Positions 6,597 through 13,708 of a DNA stretch of 13,708 nt are shown here, piece after piece. A program made the position numbers and the translations under genes. This DNA comes from JBOHHM01 sp050725495. Lineage in GTDB: Bacteria; Pseudomonadota; Gammaproteobacteria; Burkholderiales; Burkholderiaceae_C. The notes beneath the pieces were generated by a model, which had not been told where the DNA came from, did no database searches, and saw only the letters and a program-made list of their open reading frames with translations. The DNA is taken from NCBI GenBank assembly GCA_050725495.1, contig JBOHHM010000128.1, positions 1 to 13,708 on the forward strand. Direction: 5' to 3'. Each line of letters starts with the position of its first letter. Position 1 is the first letter of the stretch.

Positions 6597-9479
6597 TTAG
6601 AGCGTTCTCGCCACTTCCTTGATTTCAAAGAACTCGAGCACGTCACCCTCCTGGATGTCGTTGTAGTTCCTGATGTTCAAGCCACACTCAAAGCCTTCCT
6701 TGACTTCCTTGACGTCGTCCTTGAAGCGCTTGAGCGAGTCGAGTTCGCCGGTGAAGATGACCACATGGTCGCGCAGCAAGCGCAGCTTGGCCGTGCGCTT
6801 GACCAGGCCCGAGGTGACCATACAGCCGGCGATCGAGCCGATCTTGCTGACCTTGAACACCTGGCGGATTTCGGCGGTGCCGAGAATCTCCTCCTTTTTC
6901 TCGGGCGTGAGCATGCCCGACATCGCGGCTTTCAGATCATCGACGGCGTCGTAGATGATGTTGTAGTAGCGGATGTCGATACCGTTGCCTTCGGCCAGCT
7001 TGCGCGCACCCGCATCGGCACGCGTGTTGAAGCCGATGACCACGGCCTTGGACGCAATCGCCAGGTTCACGTCGGACTCGCTGATGCCACCGACCGCCGC
7101 GTACACCAGCTGCACCTTGACCTCGTCGGTCGAGAGCTTGAGCAGCGACTGCGCCAGGGCCTCCTGCGAACCCTGCACGTCGGCCTTGACGATGATGGGC
7201 AGCATCTTGACTTCGCCGGCCGTCATGTCGGCAAACATGTTCTCCAGCTTGGCCGCCTGCTGCTTGGCCAGCTTGGTGTTGCGGAATTTGCCGGCGCGGT
7301 AGGTGGCGATTTCGCGGGCGCGGCGCTCATCGGCCAGCACCATGAACTCGTCACCGGCCTGCGGCACCTCGGTCAGGCCCTGGATTTCCACGGGAATCGA
7401 CGGGCCGGCCAACTTGATGGTCTTGGCGTCTTCATCGAGCATGGCACGCACGCGGCCATAGGTCTGGCCGGCCAGCACCACGTCGCCGGTCTTGAGCGTT
7501 CCCGACTGCACCAGCACCGTGGCGACTGGGCCGCGGCCCTTGTCGAGTTGGGCTTCGATCACCAGACCCTTGGCCATGGCATCCACCGGCGCCTTGAGTT
7601 CCAGCACTTCGGCCTGCAGCAGCACCTGCTCGAGCAGCTCGTCAATGCCCTGGCCGGTCTTGGCCGAGACGGAAACAAAGGGCGACTCGCCACCGTATTC
7701 CTCGGGCACAACCTCTTCGACGACCAATTCCTGCTTCACGCGCTCGGGGTTGGCATCGGGCTTGTCGATCTTGTTGACCGCCACCACAATGGGCACACCT
7801 GCGGCTTTCGCATGCTTGATGGCCTCCTTGGTTTGCGGCATCACGCCGTCGTCGGCCGCCACTACCAGGACTACGATGTCGGTCGCCTGGGCCCCGCGGG
7901 CCCGCATGGCGGTGAACGCCTCGTGGCCCGGCGTGTCGAGGAAGGACACGACGCCGCGCGGCGTCTCCACATGGTAGGCGCCGATGTGCTGCGTGATGCC
8001 ACCGGCTTCACCGGCCGCCACTTTCGCGCGACGGATATAGTCCAGCAAAGAGGTCTTGCCGTGGTCCACATGGCCCATGACGGTCACCACCGGTGCGCGC
8101 GGCAGAGCCTCGGCTTGCTGCTGCGAGACTTCCTCAGCGGTGAAGGCTTCCGGATCGTCCAGCGCGGCCACGATGGCCTTGTGCCCCATTTCTTCCACCA
8201 CGATCATGGCGGTGTCCTGGTCCAGCGGCTGGTTGATCGTGACCATCTGGCCCAGCTTCATCAGATGCTTGATGACCTCGGAGGCCTTGACGGCCATCTT
8301 GTGGGCAAGCTCGGCCACCGTGATGGTTTCCGGCACGTGAACTTCGATCATGCGGGCCTCGACCGGCGCGGCCGGCACGAACTCTTCGCGCTCTCGGTCA
8401 CTGCCGCGACGCCCGCGCGGCCCGCCGCGCCAGCTGGTGCGGCCCACGCCGCCGCTGCTGTCGCCACGGGTCTTGATTTCCTTCTTCTTGGCCGGATCGC
8501 CAGCCCAGCTGGACGACAGCTTGGCCGACTTGACTTCCTTGCCAGCCGCGCCGCCCGCCGGGGCAGCGGGTGCTGCGGGCTTGCTGGCAGCCGCACCGGC
8601 CGGCTTGTGCAGCGTGCCCTTCATGCCGGCCTTGGCCGCATCGGCAGTGACCGCCTTGGCCACTGGCTTGGCCTCCTCGGGCTTCTTGGCCACCAGCACC
8701 CGTTTGGGCGCCGACATCATGGAGCGAATGGCTGCAGCCTCGGCCTCCGCCTTGCGCCGGCGCTCGCCCAGATCGGCCGCGCGCGCTGCTTCCTCATCGG
8801 CACGCGCCTTGGACTCGGCCGCAGCTTTCTCGCGCGCTTCGGCCTGGGCCTTGGCTTGCGCCTCGGCGCGCGAAGCAGCCTCGGCGGCGGCCGCCTCTTT
8901 GGCAGCGCTGTCGGCCTGCGCCTCCGCCGCTTTGGCCTGCTGTTTCTGCTCTTGCGCCGCAACGTAGGAAGCTGCTCTTTCGGCGGCCTCGCGCTCACGG
9001 GCTTCCTGCGCTTCGCGCTGGCGACGCCTCTCGGCCAGCTCTTCTTCCTGGCGACGAATCAGCTCGGCCTGGCGACGCGCCTCTTCTTCGCGGCGGCCGA
9101 GCTCGGCCTCGTCGATGACGGACGGGGCCGGGGCTTGCGCCACGGGCTCGGCCGCCTCGGACGGCACATCGGAGCCATCTTCACGCTTGACGAAGGTACG
9201 CTTCTTGCGCACTTCGACCTGGATGGTGCGCGCCTTGCCGGTGGCGTCGGCCTGCTTGATCTCGCTGGTGGACTTTTTCACCAGCGTGATCTTCTTGCGA
9301 TCAGCCGTGGCCGTGCCGTGGCTGGCCTGCAGATAACCCAGAAGCTTCTGCTTGTCGCTTTCGGTCAGCGCGTCGGACGAGGCCGACTTGGCCACGCCGG
9401 CCGACTTGAGCTGATCAAGCAGGGTTTCGGTTGATTTTTTGAGCTCGGTTGCGAACTCGGCTACGGTGGTACTGGACAT
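6597..9479 (-). CDS. infB: Translation initiation factor IF-2
   Basis: A 960-residue GTPase that places initiator fMet-tRNA on the 30S subunit and promotes subunit joining. Layout: N-terminal IF2_N module (about 1-55); a long Ala/Glu/Arg/Lys-rich segment (about 120-250) likely forming a charged helix; a flexible Ala/Pro/Gly linker (290-370); a second IF2_N motif (about 378-430); the G domain with G1 GHVDHGKT (469-476), GGITQHIG (493-500), DTPGH (515-519), NKID (569-572) and SAK (605-607); then domains II, III and the C-terminal fMet-tRNA-binding barrel ending EGDVLEFFEIKEVARTL. The size is typical of beta-proteobacteria (longer than E. coli, 890). The ATG at 9479 has GGAGG about 12 bases upstream. 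It starts 24 bases after the nusA stop. Internal starts that would give shorter IF-2 forms, as in E. coli, were not resolved. Confidence 0.97.
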   Translation of the reverse strand: MSSTTVAEFATELKKSTETLLDQLKSAGVAKSASSDALTESDKQKLLGYLQASHGTATADRKKITLVKKSTSEIKQADATGKARTIQVEVRKKRTFVKREDGSDVPSEAAEPVAQAPAPSVIDEAELGRREEEARRQAELIRRQEEELAERRRQREAQEAREREAAERAASYVAAQEQKQQAKAAEAQADSAAKEAAAAEAASRAEAQAKAQAEAREKAAAESKARADEEAARAADLGERRRKAEAEAAAIRSMMSAPKRVLVAKKPEEAKPVAKAVTADAAKAGMKGTLHKPAGAAASKPAAPAAPAGGAAGKEVKSAKLSSSWAGDPAKKKEIKTRGDSSGGVGRTSWRGGPRGRRGSDREREEFVPAAPVEARMIEVHVPETITVAELAHKMAVKASEVIKHLMKLGQMVTINQPLDQDTAMIVVEEMGHKAIVAALDDPEAFTAEEVSQQQAEALPRAPVVTVMGHVDHGKTSLLDYIRRAKVAAGEAGGITQHIGAYHVETPRGVVSFLDTPGHEAFTAMRARGAQATDIVVLVVAADDGVMPQTKEAIKHAKAAGVPIVVAVNKIDKPDANPERVKQELVVEEVVPEEYGGESPFVSVSAKTGQGIDELLEQVLLQAEVLELKAPVDAMAKGLVIEAQLDKGRGPVATVLVQSGTLKTGDVVLAGQTYGRVRAMLDEDAKTIKLAGPSIPVEIQGLTEVPQAGDEFMVLADERRAREIATYRAGKFRNTKLAKQQAAKLENMFADMTAGEVKMLPIIVKADVQGSQEALAQSLLKLSTDEVKVQLVYAAVGGISESDVNLAIASKAVVIGFNTRADAGARKLAEGNGIDIRYYNIIYDAVDDLKAAMSGMLTPEKKEEILGTAEIRQVFKVSKIGSIAGCMVTSGLVKRTAKLRLLRDHVVIFTGELDSLKRFKDDVKEVKEGFECGLNIRNYNDIQEGDVLEFFEIKEVARTL

Positions 9480-9503
9480 ATTCAGTTCTTGCCTCCATGA
9501 CCA

Positions 9504-10988
9504 TTACTCTTGGCCCGCGAACCAATGCTCGCGTGCCTTCATGATCAAAGCCCTGGCTTCATCCGCAGATTGGCCGGTGATATCAGTGAGTTCGTCGACA
9601 GCCAGGTCTGCCAGCTCGTCGCGGGTATGGACGCCGGCCTCGGCCAGCTTGGCCACCAGATCCGGCGTCAGGCCTTCGAGATCGCGCAAGTCCTGCGAGA
9701 CTTCCTCGACGCTTTCTTCCTTGGCGATTTCCATGGTCAGCAGCGCGCCCTTGGCGCGGGCGCGCAACTCGTTGACCGTGTCTTCGTCAAAGCTTTCGAT
9801 TTCCAGCATCTCCTGGAGCGGCACATAGGCCACTTCCTCGAGGCTGGTGAAACCTTCGGCAATCAGGATGTCGGCGATTTCCTCGTCCACATCGAGCTTT
9901 TCCATGAACAACTTGCGGCTGGTATCGGTCTCGTTGGCCTGCTTCTGGGCCGACTCGGCCGCATCCATGATGTTGATCTTCCAGCCGGTCAGGTCGGACG
10001 CCAGGCGCACGTTCTGGCCACCACGGCCGATCGCGATCGCCAGGTTTTCCTCGTCGACCACCACATCCATCGCGTGTTTTTCCTCATCGACCACGATGGA
10101 CGACACATTGGCCGGGGCCAGCGCGCCGATCACGAACTGCGCCGGGTCTGCGCTCCACAGCACGATGTCGACGCGCTCGCCGGCCAGCTCATTGGTCACG
10201 GCGTTCACGCGGGTGCCGCGCACGCCGACGCAGGTACCGATGGGATCGACGCGCTTGTCGTGCGAGAGCACGGCGATCTTGGCGCGCGAGCCGGCATCGC
10301 GGGCGCAGGACTTGATCTCCAGCAGGCCTTGCTCGATCTCGGGCACTTCCTGACGGAACAGCTCGATCATGAACTCGGGTGCGCTACGAGACAGGATGAT
10401 GGGTGCGCCGCGCAGCGTGAGGTCCACTTCCATGATCATGGCGCGGACCCGGTCGCCGTTGCGCAGGTTTTCCTTCGGAATCATCTCGCTGCGGCGCAGC
10501 CGCCCTTCGACACGGCCGGACTCGACGATGATGTCACCCTTGTCCATGCGCTTGACCGTGCCCACGAAGATCTTGTCACCGCGCGACATGAAGTCGTTGA
10601 GCAGCATTTCACGTTCGGCATCGCGGATTTTCTGCAGAATGACCTGCTTGGCCGCCATCGCGCCGATGCGGCCGATCGGTACCGATTCCACCGCTTCTTC
10701 GATGTACTCGTCGACCTCGATGTCGGCAATCTGCTCCTTGGCTTCAAACAGCAGGATTTCCTGGTCGGGCAGCTGCAGGCCGGCCTCGTCGGGCACCACA
10801 TGCCAGCGGCGGAAGGTTTCGTAGTTGCCGCTGTCGCGGTCAATCGCCACGCGGATGTCCACTTCGCCTTCGTGCAGCTTCTTGGTGGCCTGCGCCAGGG
10901 CCGACTCCACCGCGCCAAACACCACATCACGCTCGACGTTTTTTTCGCGCGAGATGGCTTCCACCAACATCAACAATTCGCGATTCAT
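9504..10988 (-). CDS. nusA: Transcription termination/antitermination factor NusA
   Basis: A 494-residue RNA polymerase-bound factor that controls pausing, intrinsic and Rho-dependent termination and rRNA antitermination. The order is an N-terminal RNAP-binding domain (1-130, starting MNRELLMLVEAISREKNVER), an S1 domain (about 135-200), KH1 with GVRGTR (255-260), KH2 with GRGGQN (321-326), then two acidic C-terminal helix-hairpin-helix repeats (about 365-415 and 440-490), as in E. coli (495 residues). The ATG at 10988 has AGGAG 9 bases upstream. It lies 90 bases after rimP and 24 before infB in the conserved order. NusA is known to regulate its own operon in some bacteria, which makes the terminator-like leader before rimP notable. 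Confidence 0.97.
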   Translation of the reverse strand: MNRELLMLVEAISREKNVERDVVFGAVESALAQATKKLHEGEVDIRVAIDRDSGNYETFRRWHVVPDEAGLQLPDQEILLFEAKEQIADIEVDEYIEEAVESVPIGRIGAMAAKQVILQKIRDAEREMLLNDFMSRGDKIFVGTVKRMDKGDIIVESGRVEGRLRRSEMIPKENLRNGDRVRAMIMEVDLTLRGAPIILSRSAPEFMIELFRQEVPEIEQGLLEIKSCARDAGSRAKIAVLSHDKRVDPIGTCVGVRGTRVNAVTNELAGERVDIVLWSADPAQFVIGALAPANVSSIVVDEEKHAMDVVVDEENLAIAIGRGGQNVRLASDLTGWKINIMDAAESAQKQANETDTSRKLFMEKLDVDEEIADILIAEGFTSLEEVAYVPLQEMLEIESFDEDTVNELRARAKGALLTMEIAKEESVEEVSQDLRDLEGLTPDLVAKLAEAGVHTRDELADLAVDELTDITGQSADEARALIMKAREHWFAGQE

Positions 10989-11078
10989 ACCCCGACTCTC
11001 CTACTCAGTTGGCCAAGAACGGAGCTTGCGGCAGCACCGCCGCGGCCTGCCCGCACCATCCCAAGCCATTCAAAAAAA

Positions 11079-11657
11079 TCAATTCGCCGAAGACTCGCCC
11101 CTGGGCCGGCGACCTTTGAAGTCAATCATGGGCGCCAGCCGCGCCTCGCGCAACTCGTCCCGCGTAAAACCCAACACCTGTAGGGGCGCAGGCACCCGTT
11201 TCTTGCTCACCTTCTGGCCGGGCTTGACGGCAGGCTCGTCACTCCAGACGATTTGCCAACCCGGCGCACCCTCACCCGACGCCCGCTCCAGCGTGCCGCG
11301 GAACTTCTTGCGGTTGGCGCTGACCTGCCCGCCGGCGGCCGCCCCCATGGGCGCCTTGAGCGTGATGTCGATCACCTCGCCGACAAAGCGCTCAAAATCC
11401 TTCTCGTTGCGCAAGGGCCGATCGATGCCGGGGGAGGACACCTCCAGCCGCCGGTACTCGACGCCATCGACTTCCAGTGCAAACTGCAGTTGGCGCGTGA
11501 CCTTCTCGCAGTCCTCCACATTGACAAACTGCTCGACACCGGGCACCCAGGGCAAGTCGATCGTGATGCGCAGCAAGCCTCCGGCGGAGCGCTCGATCTC
11601 CACCAGGTCGTAACCCAGACCGGTCACGGTTTGCTCAACAAGGTCCTGCAGTGCCAC
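11079..11657 (-). CDS. rimP: Ribosome maturation factor RimP
   Basis: A 192-residue protein needed for early 30S (S12-region) assembly. The conserved block LEVSSPGIDRPLRNEKDFERF spans residues 71-91. The N-terminal alpha/beta domain begins ALQDLVEQTVTGLGYDLVEIE, and the C-terminal part is SH3-like. A basic tail (SKKRVPAP...KGRRPRG) makes it longer than E. coli RimP (about 150), as in other Burkholderiales by recollection. The start is taken as GTG at 11657, matching the usual family N-terminus. A longer frame begins with ATG at 11771, but that start lies upstream of the TATAAT box and would translate the terminator hairpins, so it is rejected. No strong ribosome site precedes the GTG. First gene of the rimP-nusA-infB-rbfA-truB-typA series. 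Confidence 0.95.
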   Translation of the reverse strand: MALQDLVEQTVTGLGYDLVEIERSAGGLLRITIDLPWVPGVEQFVNVEDCEKVTRQLQFALEVDGVEYRRLEVSSPGIDRPLRNEKDFERFVGEVIDITLKAPMGAAAGGQVSANRKKFRGTLERASGEGAPGWQIVWSDEPAVKPGQKVSKKRVPAPLQVLGFTRDELREARLAPMIDFKGRRPRGESSAN

Positions 11658-11676
11658 TGAAATTCTGTTGCAACCC

Positions 11677-11700
11677 AAAAATCGCCCGCTGGTCGGGCAA
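11677..11700 (-). terminator. Second terminator-like hairpin in the rimP leader (T2)
   Basis: On the minus strand TTGCCCG (11700-11694), loop ACCAG, then CGGGCGA (11688-11682) and five T (11681-11677). The 7-pair stem includes one T-G wobble. It is shorter than the hairpin 12 bases upstream, and only 19 bases separate its T-run from the rimP GTG. Its arms can also pair with those of the upstream hairpin. Confidence 0.6.
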
Positions 11701-11712
11701 AAACAATCGACC

Positions 11713-11744
11713 AAAAAAAACGGGCGGTTGGTACCCGCCCGTTT
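11713..11744 (-). terminator. Strong intrinsic terminator-like hairpin in the rimP leader (T1)
   Basis: On the minus strand the stem ACGGGCGG / CCGCCCGT has loop GTACCAA and is followed directly by eight T (11720-11713); flanking AA can extend the stem into the T-run. This is a textbook intrinsic terminator shape. It lies after yejF and before rimP, so it can end the upstream yej transcript. However, a TATAAT box lies just upstream at 11760-11765, so it may equally act inside the rimP operon leader as an attenuator. CGACC (11749-11745) and GGTCG (11712-11708) can extend the base of the hairpin across a bulge of Us. Confidence 0.8.
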
Positions 11745-11759
11745 GGTCGTGAACCAATA

Positions 11760-11765
11760 ATTATA
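11760..11765 (-). promoter_or_regulatory. Candidate sigma70 -10 box (TATAAT) for the rimP-nusA-infB operon
   Basis: A perfect TATAAT read on the minus strand, with GCGC just before it. At 17-base spacing the -35 would be CGCACT (11788-11783), a poor match to TTGACA, so the promoter may need an activator or be weak. The inferred transcription start is near 11753, giving a leader of about 95 bases to the rimP GTG that begins with the terminator-like hairpin T1. It lies 39 bases after the yejF stop, in the only AT-rich gap on this strand. Confidence 0.55.
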
Positions 11766-11803
11766 GCGCAAAAATCAGTAAAAGTGCGTTGATTTGTAAG
11801 GGT

Positions 11804-13393
11804 TTAGGCGGCAGCGGCCACCAGCGTGCGGGTGTAACTGTGCCGGGGCGCATCCAGCACCTGGCTGGCCGGGCCGGATTCGACGATCTCGCCGTCTTTC
11901 ATGACCATGACCTGGTGGGCCATGGCGCGGATCACGTCCACGTCGTGGGTGATCAGCAGAAAACTCAAGCCCCGCTCGCGCTGCAGGCGCTGCAGCAGGC
12001 CCAGCACCTGCTTCTGGATGGTCACGTCCAGCGCGCTGGTGGGCTCGTCAAGTACCAGCAACCGCGGCTGCACGATCAGCGCCCGCGCAATGGCCAGGCG
12101 TTGGCGCTGGCCGCCCGAGAATTCATGGGGATAGCGCATCAGCAGGCGCGGAAACTGGGCCTCGGCCATGCCCACGTCGCTCAGGGCCTGCACCACGCGC
12201 TGGCGGCGTACCTCGGCCGACAGGCTGCTCTCGTGCACGCGCAGGCCCTCGCCAACGATGTCTTCCACCGTCATGCGCGGCGACAGCGACGAAAACGGGT
12301 CCTGAAACACGACCTGCACGACCCGGCGAAGCGCCTGGTTGGCTGCCGTCCTGCGGCTCCAGGCCCGCCCTGCCACCCCCAGCTCGCCCTCGTGCGGCAA
12401 CAGGCCCAAAGCGGCCAGCGCCAGTGTGGATTTGCCCGAGCCGGACTCGCCCACCACCCCCAGGGTCTGACCCGCGGGGATGCTGAAATCAGCCCCTCTG
12501 ACCGCGGCAAAGCTCCCCTTTTTGAACCAGCCCCGGATGCCGGGCAGGGGCACGGGATAGCTCACCCGCAGGCCGCCGGCCTGCATCACAGGCTCGCCTG
12601 CGGCGCCCTCGACGCCCTCGACCACATCGCGCACCGGCTTGCTCTCGATGAGCTTGCGGGTGTAGGCGTGCTGAGGATGGGCAAAGACTTCGGCCACCGC
12701 TCCCTGCTCCACCAGATGGCCGTTTTCCATCACGGCAACGCGGTCGGCGAAGCGGCGCACCAGGTTCAGGTCGTGCGTGATCATCAGCACGGCCATGCCG
12801 TTCTTGCGCTGCAGATCGGCCAGCAGGTCCAGAATCTGGCCGCGCAGCGTGACGTCGAGCGCCGTCGTGGGCTCGTCGGCCAGCAGCAGCTTCGGGGCGC
12901 AGGCCAGGGCCATGGCGATCATGGCGCGCTGGCGCTGGCCGCCCGAGAGCTGGTGCGGGAACGAGCGAGCGCGGCGCTCTGGCTCCGGAATGCCGGTATC
13001 TGCTATCAATTGAATAGCGGCTCGCGCCGATTCGGCGCGGGCCATCCCGCGCTTGAGCTGAAGAACCTCGGCGATCTGGTCGCCCACGGTGAACAGCGGG
13101 TTGAGCGCCGTCATCGGCTCCTGGAAGATCATGGCGATGTCCTGGCCGCGGATCCCGCGCAATTCTCGCTCTTGAATTGATAGCAGGTCACGCCCGAGAA
13201 ACATGGACTTTCCGCTGACTTCGGCATTCGGGACGAGCCGCAGCAGGCTCAGGGCGGTGACCGTCTTGCCCGAGCCGGACTCGCCGACCAGGGCCAGCTT
13301 TTCGCCAGACCGGATCGAAAAGTCGATGCCATGGACGACAGCCTTGCCATCGAAGCACACGCGCAGGTTTTCGACATCCAGCAGCGCGCTCAT
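11804..13393 (-). CDS. yejF: YejF-like peptide ABC transporter ATP-binding protein (two fused NBDs)
   Basis: A 529-residue cytoplasmic ATPase with two ABC domains in one chain, the same build and size as E. coli YejF, which powers uptake of oligopeptides and peptide-nucleotide compounds such as microcin C. NBD1: Walker A GESGSGKT (37-44), Q-loop Gln91, signature LSGGQ (149-153), Walker B LLLADE (to 174), His207. NBD2: GESGSGKS (315-322), Gln364, FSGGQ (425-429), LLVLDE (445-450), His483. Each half ends in an oligopeptide-transporter C-terminal stretch (HAYTRKLIES; HSYTRTLVAA). Both NBDs keep all catalytic motifs. ATG 13393 (MSALLDVENL) is preferred to an ATG at 13438, which would overlap the permease gene by 32 bases. 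It begins 13 bases after the permease stop. Two 17-bp repeat copies lie in NBD1 coding sequence. Confidence 0.93.
   Translation of the reverse strand: MSALLDVENLRVCFDGKAVVHGIDFSIRSGEKLALVGESGSGKTVTALSLLRLVPNAEVSGKSMFLGRDLLSIQERELRGIRGQDIAMIFQEPMTALNPLFTVGDQIAEVLQLKRGMARAESARAAIQLIADTGIPEPERRARSFPHQLSGGQRQRAMIAMALACAPKLLLADEPTTALDVTLRGQILDLLADLQRKNGMAVLMITHDLNLVRRFADRVAVMENGHLVEQGAVAEVFAHPQHAYTRKLIESKPVRDVVEGVEGAAGEPVMQAGGLRVSYPVPLPGIRGWFKKGSFAAVRGADFSIPAGQTLGVVGESGSGKSTLALAALGLLPHEGELGVAGRAWSRRTAANQALRRVVQVVFQDPFSSLSPRMTVEDIVGEGLRVHESSLSAEVRRQRVVQALSDVGMAEAQFPRLLMRYPHEFSGGQRQRLAIARALIVQPRLLVLDEPTSALDVTIQKQVLGLLQRLQRERGLSFLLITHDVDVIRAMAHQVMVMKDGEIVESGPASQVLDAPRHSYTRTLVAAAA
13002..13043 (+). 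repeat. 17-bp intragenic repeat, copy B, with adjoining hairpin (in yejF)
   Basis: GCTATCAATTGAATAGC (13002-13018) is a near-palindrome: 7 of its 8 arm pairs match. It is followed directly by a 10-pair hairpin, GGCTCGCGCC / GGCGCGGGCC, with loop GATTC (13019-13043). It encodes residues about 126-131 (AIQLIA) of yejF and an Ala/Arg-rich stretch before them. The two-part layout (AT-rich 17-mer, then GC-rich hairpin) suggests a small mobile repeat. However, the hairpin could also arise by chance in GC-rich Ala/Arg codons. Confidence 0.55.
13169..13185 (-). repeat. 17-bp intragenic repeat, copy C (in yejF)
   Basis: On the minus strand GCTATCAATTCAAGAGC, identical to copy B at 15 of 17 positions and in the opposite orientation, 150 bases away. 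It encodes LLSIQE (residues 70-75) of yejF, in a variable stretch between the Walker A and the Q-loop where an insertion would be tolerated. No flanking hairpin like that of copy B is seen. Confidence 0.5.
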
Positions 13394-13406
13394 GGGGCCC
13401 CCACGC

Positions 13407-13708
13407 TCATTGTTCCGCCTTTCTGGGGTCGAGCGCATCGCGCAGCGCGTCGCCCATGAAGGTCAACAGCAGCAAGGTGACGACCAGCACGCCGAAGGTC
13501 GACAGCGAAATCCACCAGGCGTCGATGTTGTTCTTGCCCTGGGCCAGCAGCTCGCCCAGGGACGGCGTGCCGGGCGGCACGCCCAGCCCCAGGAAGTCGA
13601 GCGAGGTCAGCGCGAGGATGGCCGCGCTCATGCGAAACGGCAAAAAGGTCACCACCGGTGTCATGCTGTTGGGCAACACATGGCGCCAGATGATCTGCCA
13701 GTTCGACA
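13407..13708 (-). CDS. yejE: YejE-like peptide ABC transporter permease, C-terminal end (partial)
   Basis: The last 99 codons of an inner-membrane permease of the DppC/OppC/YejE type; the 5' part is off the right edge. The first visible residues, SNWQIIWRHVLPN, are the end of the EAA loop that docks on the ATPase. Then come hydrophobic helices near SAAILALTSLDFLGLGV and WWISLSTFGVLVVTLLLLTF, with PPGTPSLGELLAQGKNN between them and the tail LRDALDPRKAEQ. The LDFLGLGVPPGTPSLGELL and DALDPRK patterns resemble YejE more than DppC or OppC. It is followed 13 bases later by the two-domain ATPase yejF, the expected order of a yejABEF operon; yejA and yejB would lie further right. Confidence 0.88.
   Translation of the reverse strand, partial: SNWQIIWRHVLPNSMTPVVTFLPFRMSAAILALTSLDFLGLGVPPGTPSLGELLAQGKNNIDAWWISLSTFGVLVVTLLLLTFMGDALRDALDPRKAEQ

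Noticed and set aside
6765..9434. An 889-codon open frame antisense to infB.
   Set aside because: It lies wholly opposite a certain gene, is low-complexity (Leu/Gly/His/Arg-rich), has no recognisable domain, and is expected from GC-rich codon bias.
11658..11771. N-terminal extension of RimP.
   Set aside because: It would start upstream of the TATAAT box and translate two terminator hairpins; the usual family start corresponds to the GTG at 11657.
11658..11803. A tRNA-Met gene upstream of rimP, as metY is in E. coli.
   Set aside because: The gap is too filled by hairpins and shows no cloverleaf or TTCGA-type T-loop.

Overview
The window looks like a chromosomal segment of a GC-rich betaproteobacterium, most likely Burkholderiales/Comamonadaceae (Polaromonas, Rhodoferax or Variovorax type). 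The grounds are the sequence style of RimP, NusA, IF-2, RbfA and TruB, typA lying directly after truB, and small GCTAT...AGC repeats inside genes. The family assignment is an inference; no search was run.

Layout. Positions 1-235 (plus strand) are the 3' end of a group II intron: the C-terminus of its reverse transcriptase/maturase, then recognisable RNA domains V and VI. A 118-base leader follows, then an AraC-family regulator (354-1331, plus strand). Everything else is on the minus strand. Read in transcription order from the right edge it is: the end of a yejE-like peptide ABC permease; yejF, a two-domain ABC ATPase; an intergenic leader with a TATAAT box and two terminator-like hairpins; then rimP, nusA, infB, rbfA, truB, typA, an EamA/DMT-family exporter, and a 3-hydroxyisobutyryl-CoA-hydrolase-like protein that ends 5 bases from the convergent AraC gene.

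How the genes fit together. rimP-nusA-infB-rbfA-truB is the classic transcription/translation operon: 30S maturation, elongation and termination factor, initiation factor 2, cold-shock 30S maturation, and tRNA psi55 synthase. In E. coli rpsO and pnp follow; here they are absent and the ribosome-associated GTPase typA/bipA takes their place. It is coupled by an ATGA overlap to a transporter gene, which overlaps the acyl-CoA hydrolase gene by 8 bases. I see no convincing terminator from rimP to the hydrolase, so about 10 kb may be one transcription unit.

The most interesting signals are not genes: (1) the rimP leader, where two stacked terminator-like hairpins have arms that can re-pair with each other, suggesting attenuation of the nusA operon; (2) an imperfect inverted repeat at the truB/typA junction that supplies the last 26 codons and the stop of truB; (3) a 17-bp degenerate palindrome found three times inside coding sequence (once in truB, twice in yejF); (4) heptamer repeats folding into a hairpin just before rbfA; (5) the group II intron end, whose ORF stops inside domain V. 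I saw no defence system, CRISPR array or wholly new gene family.
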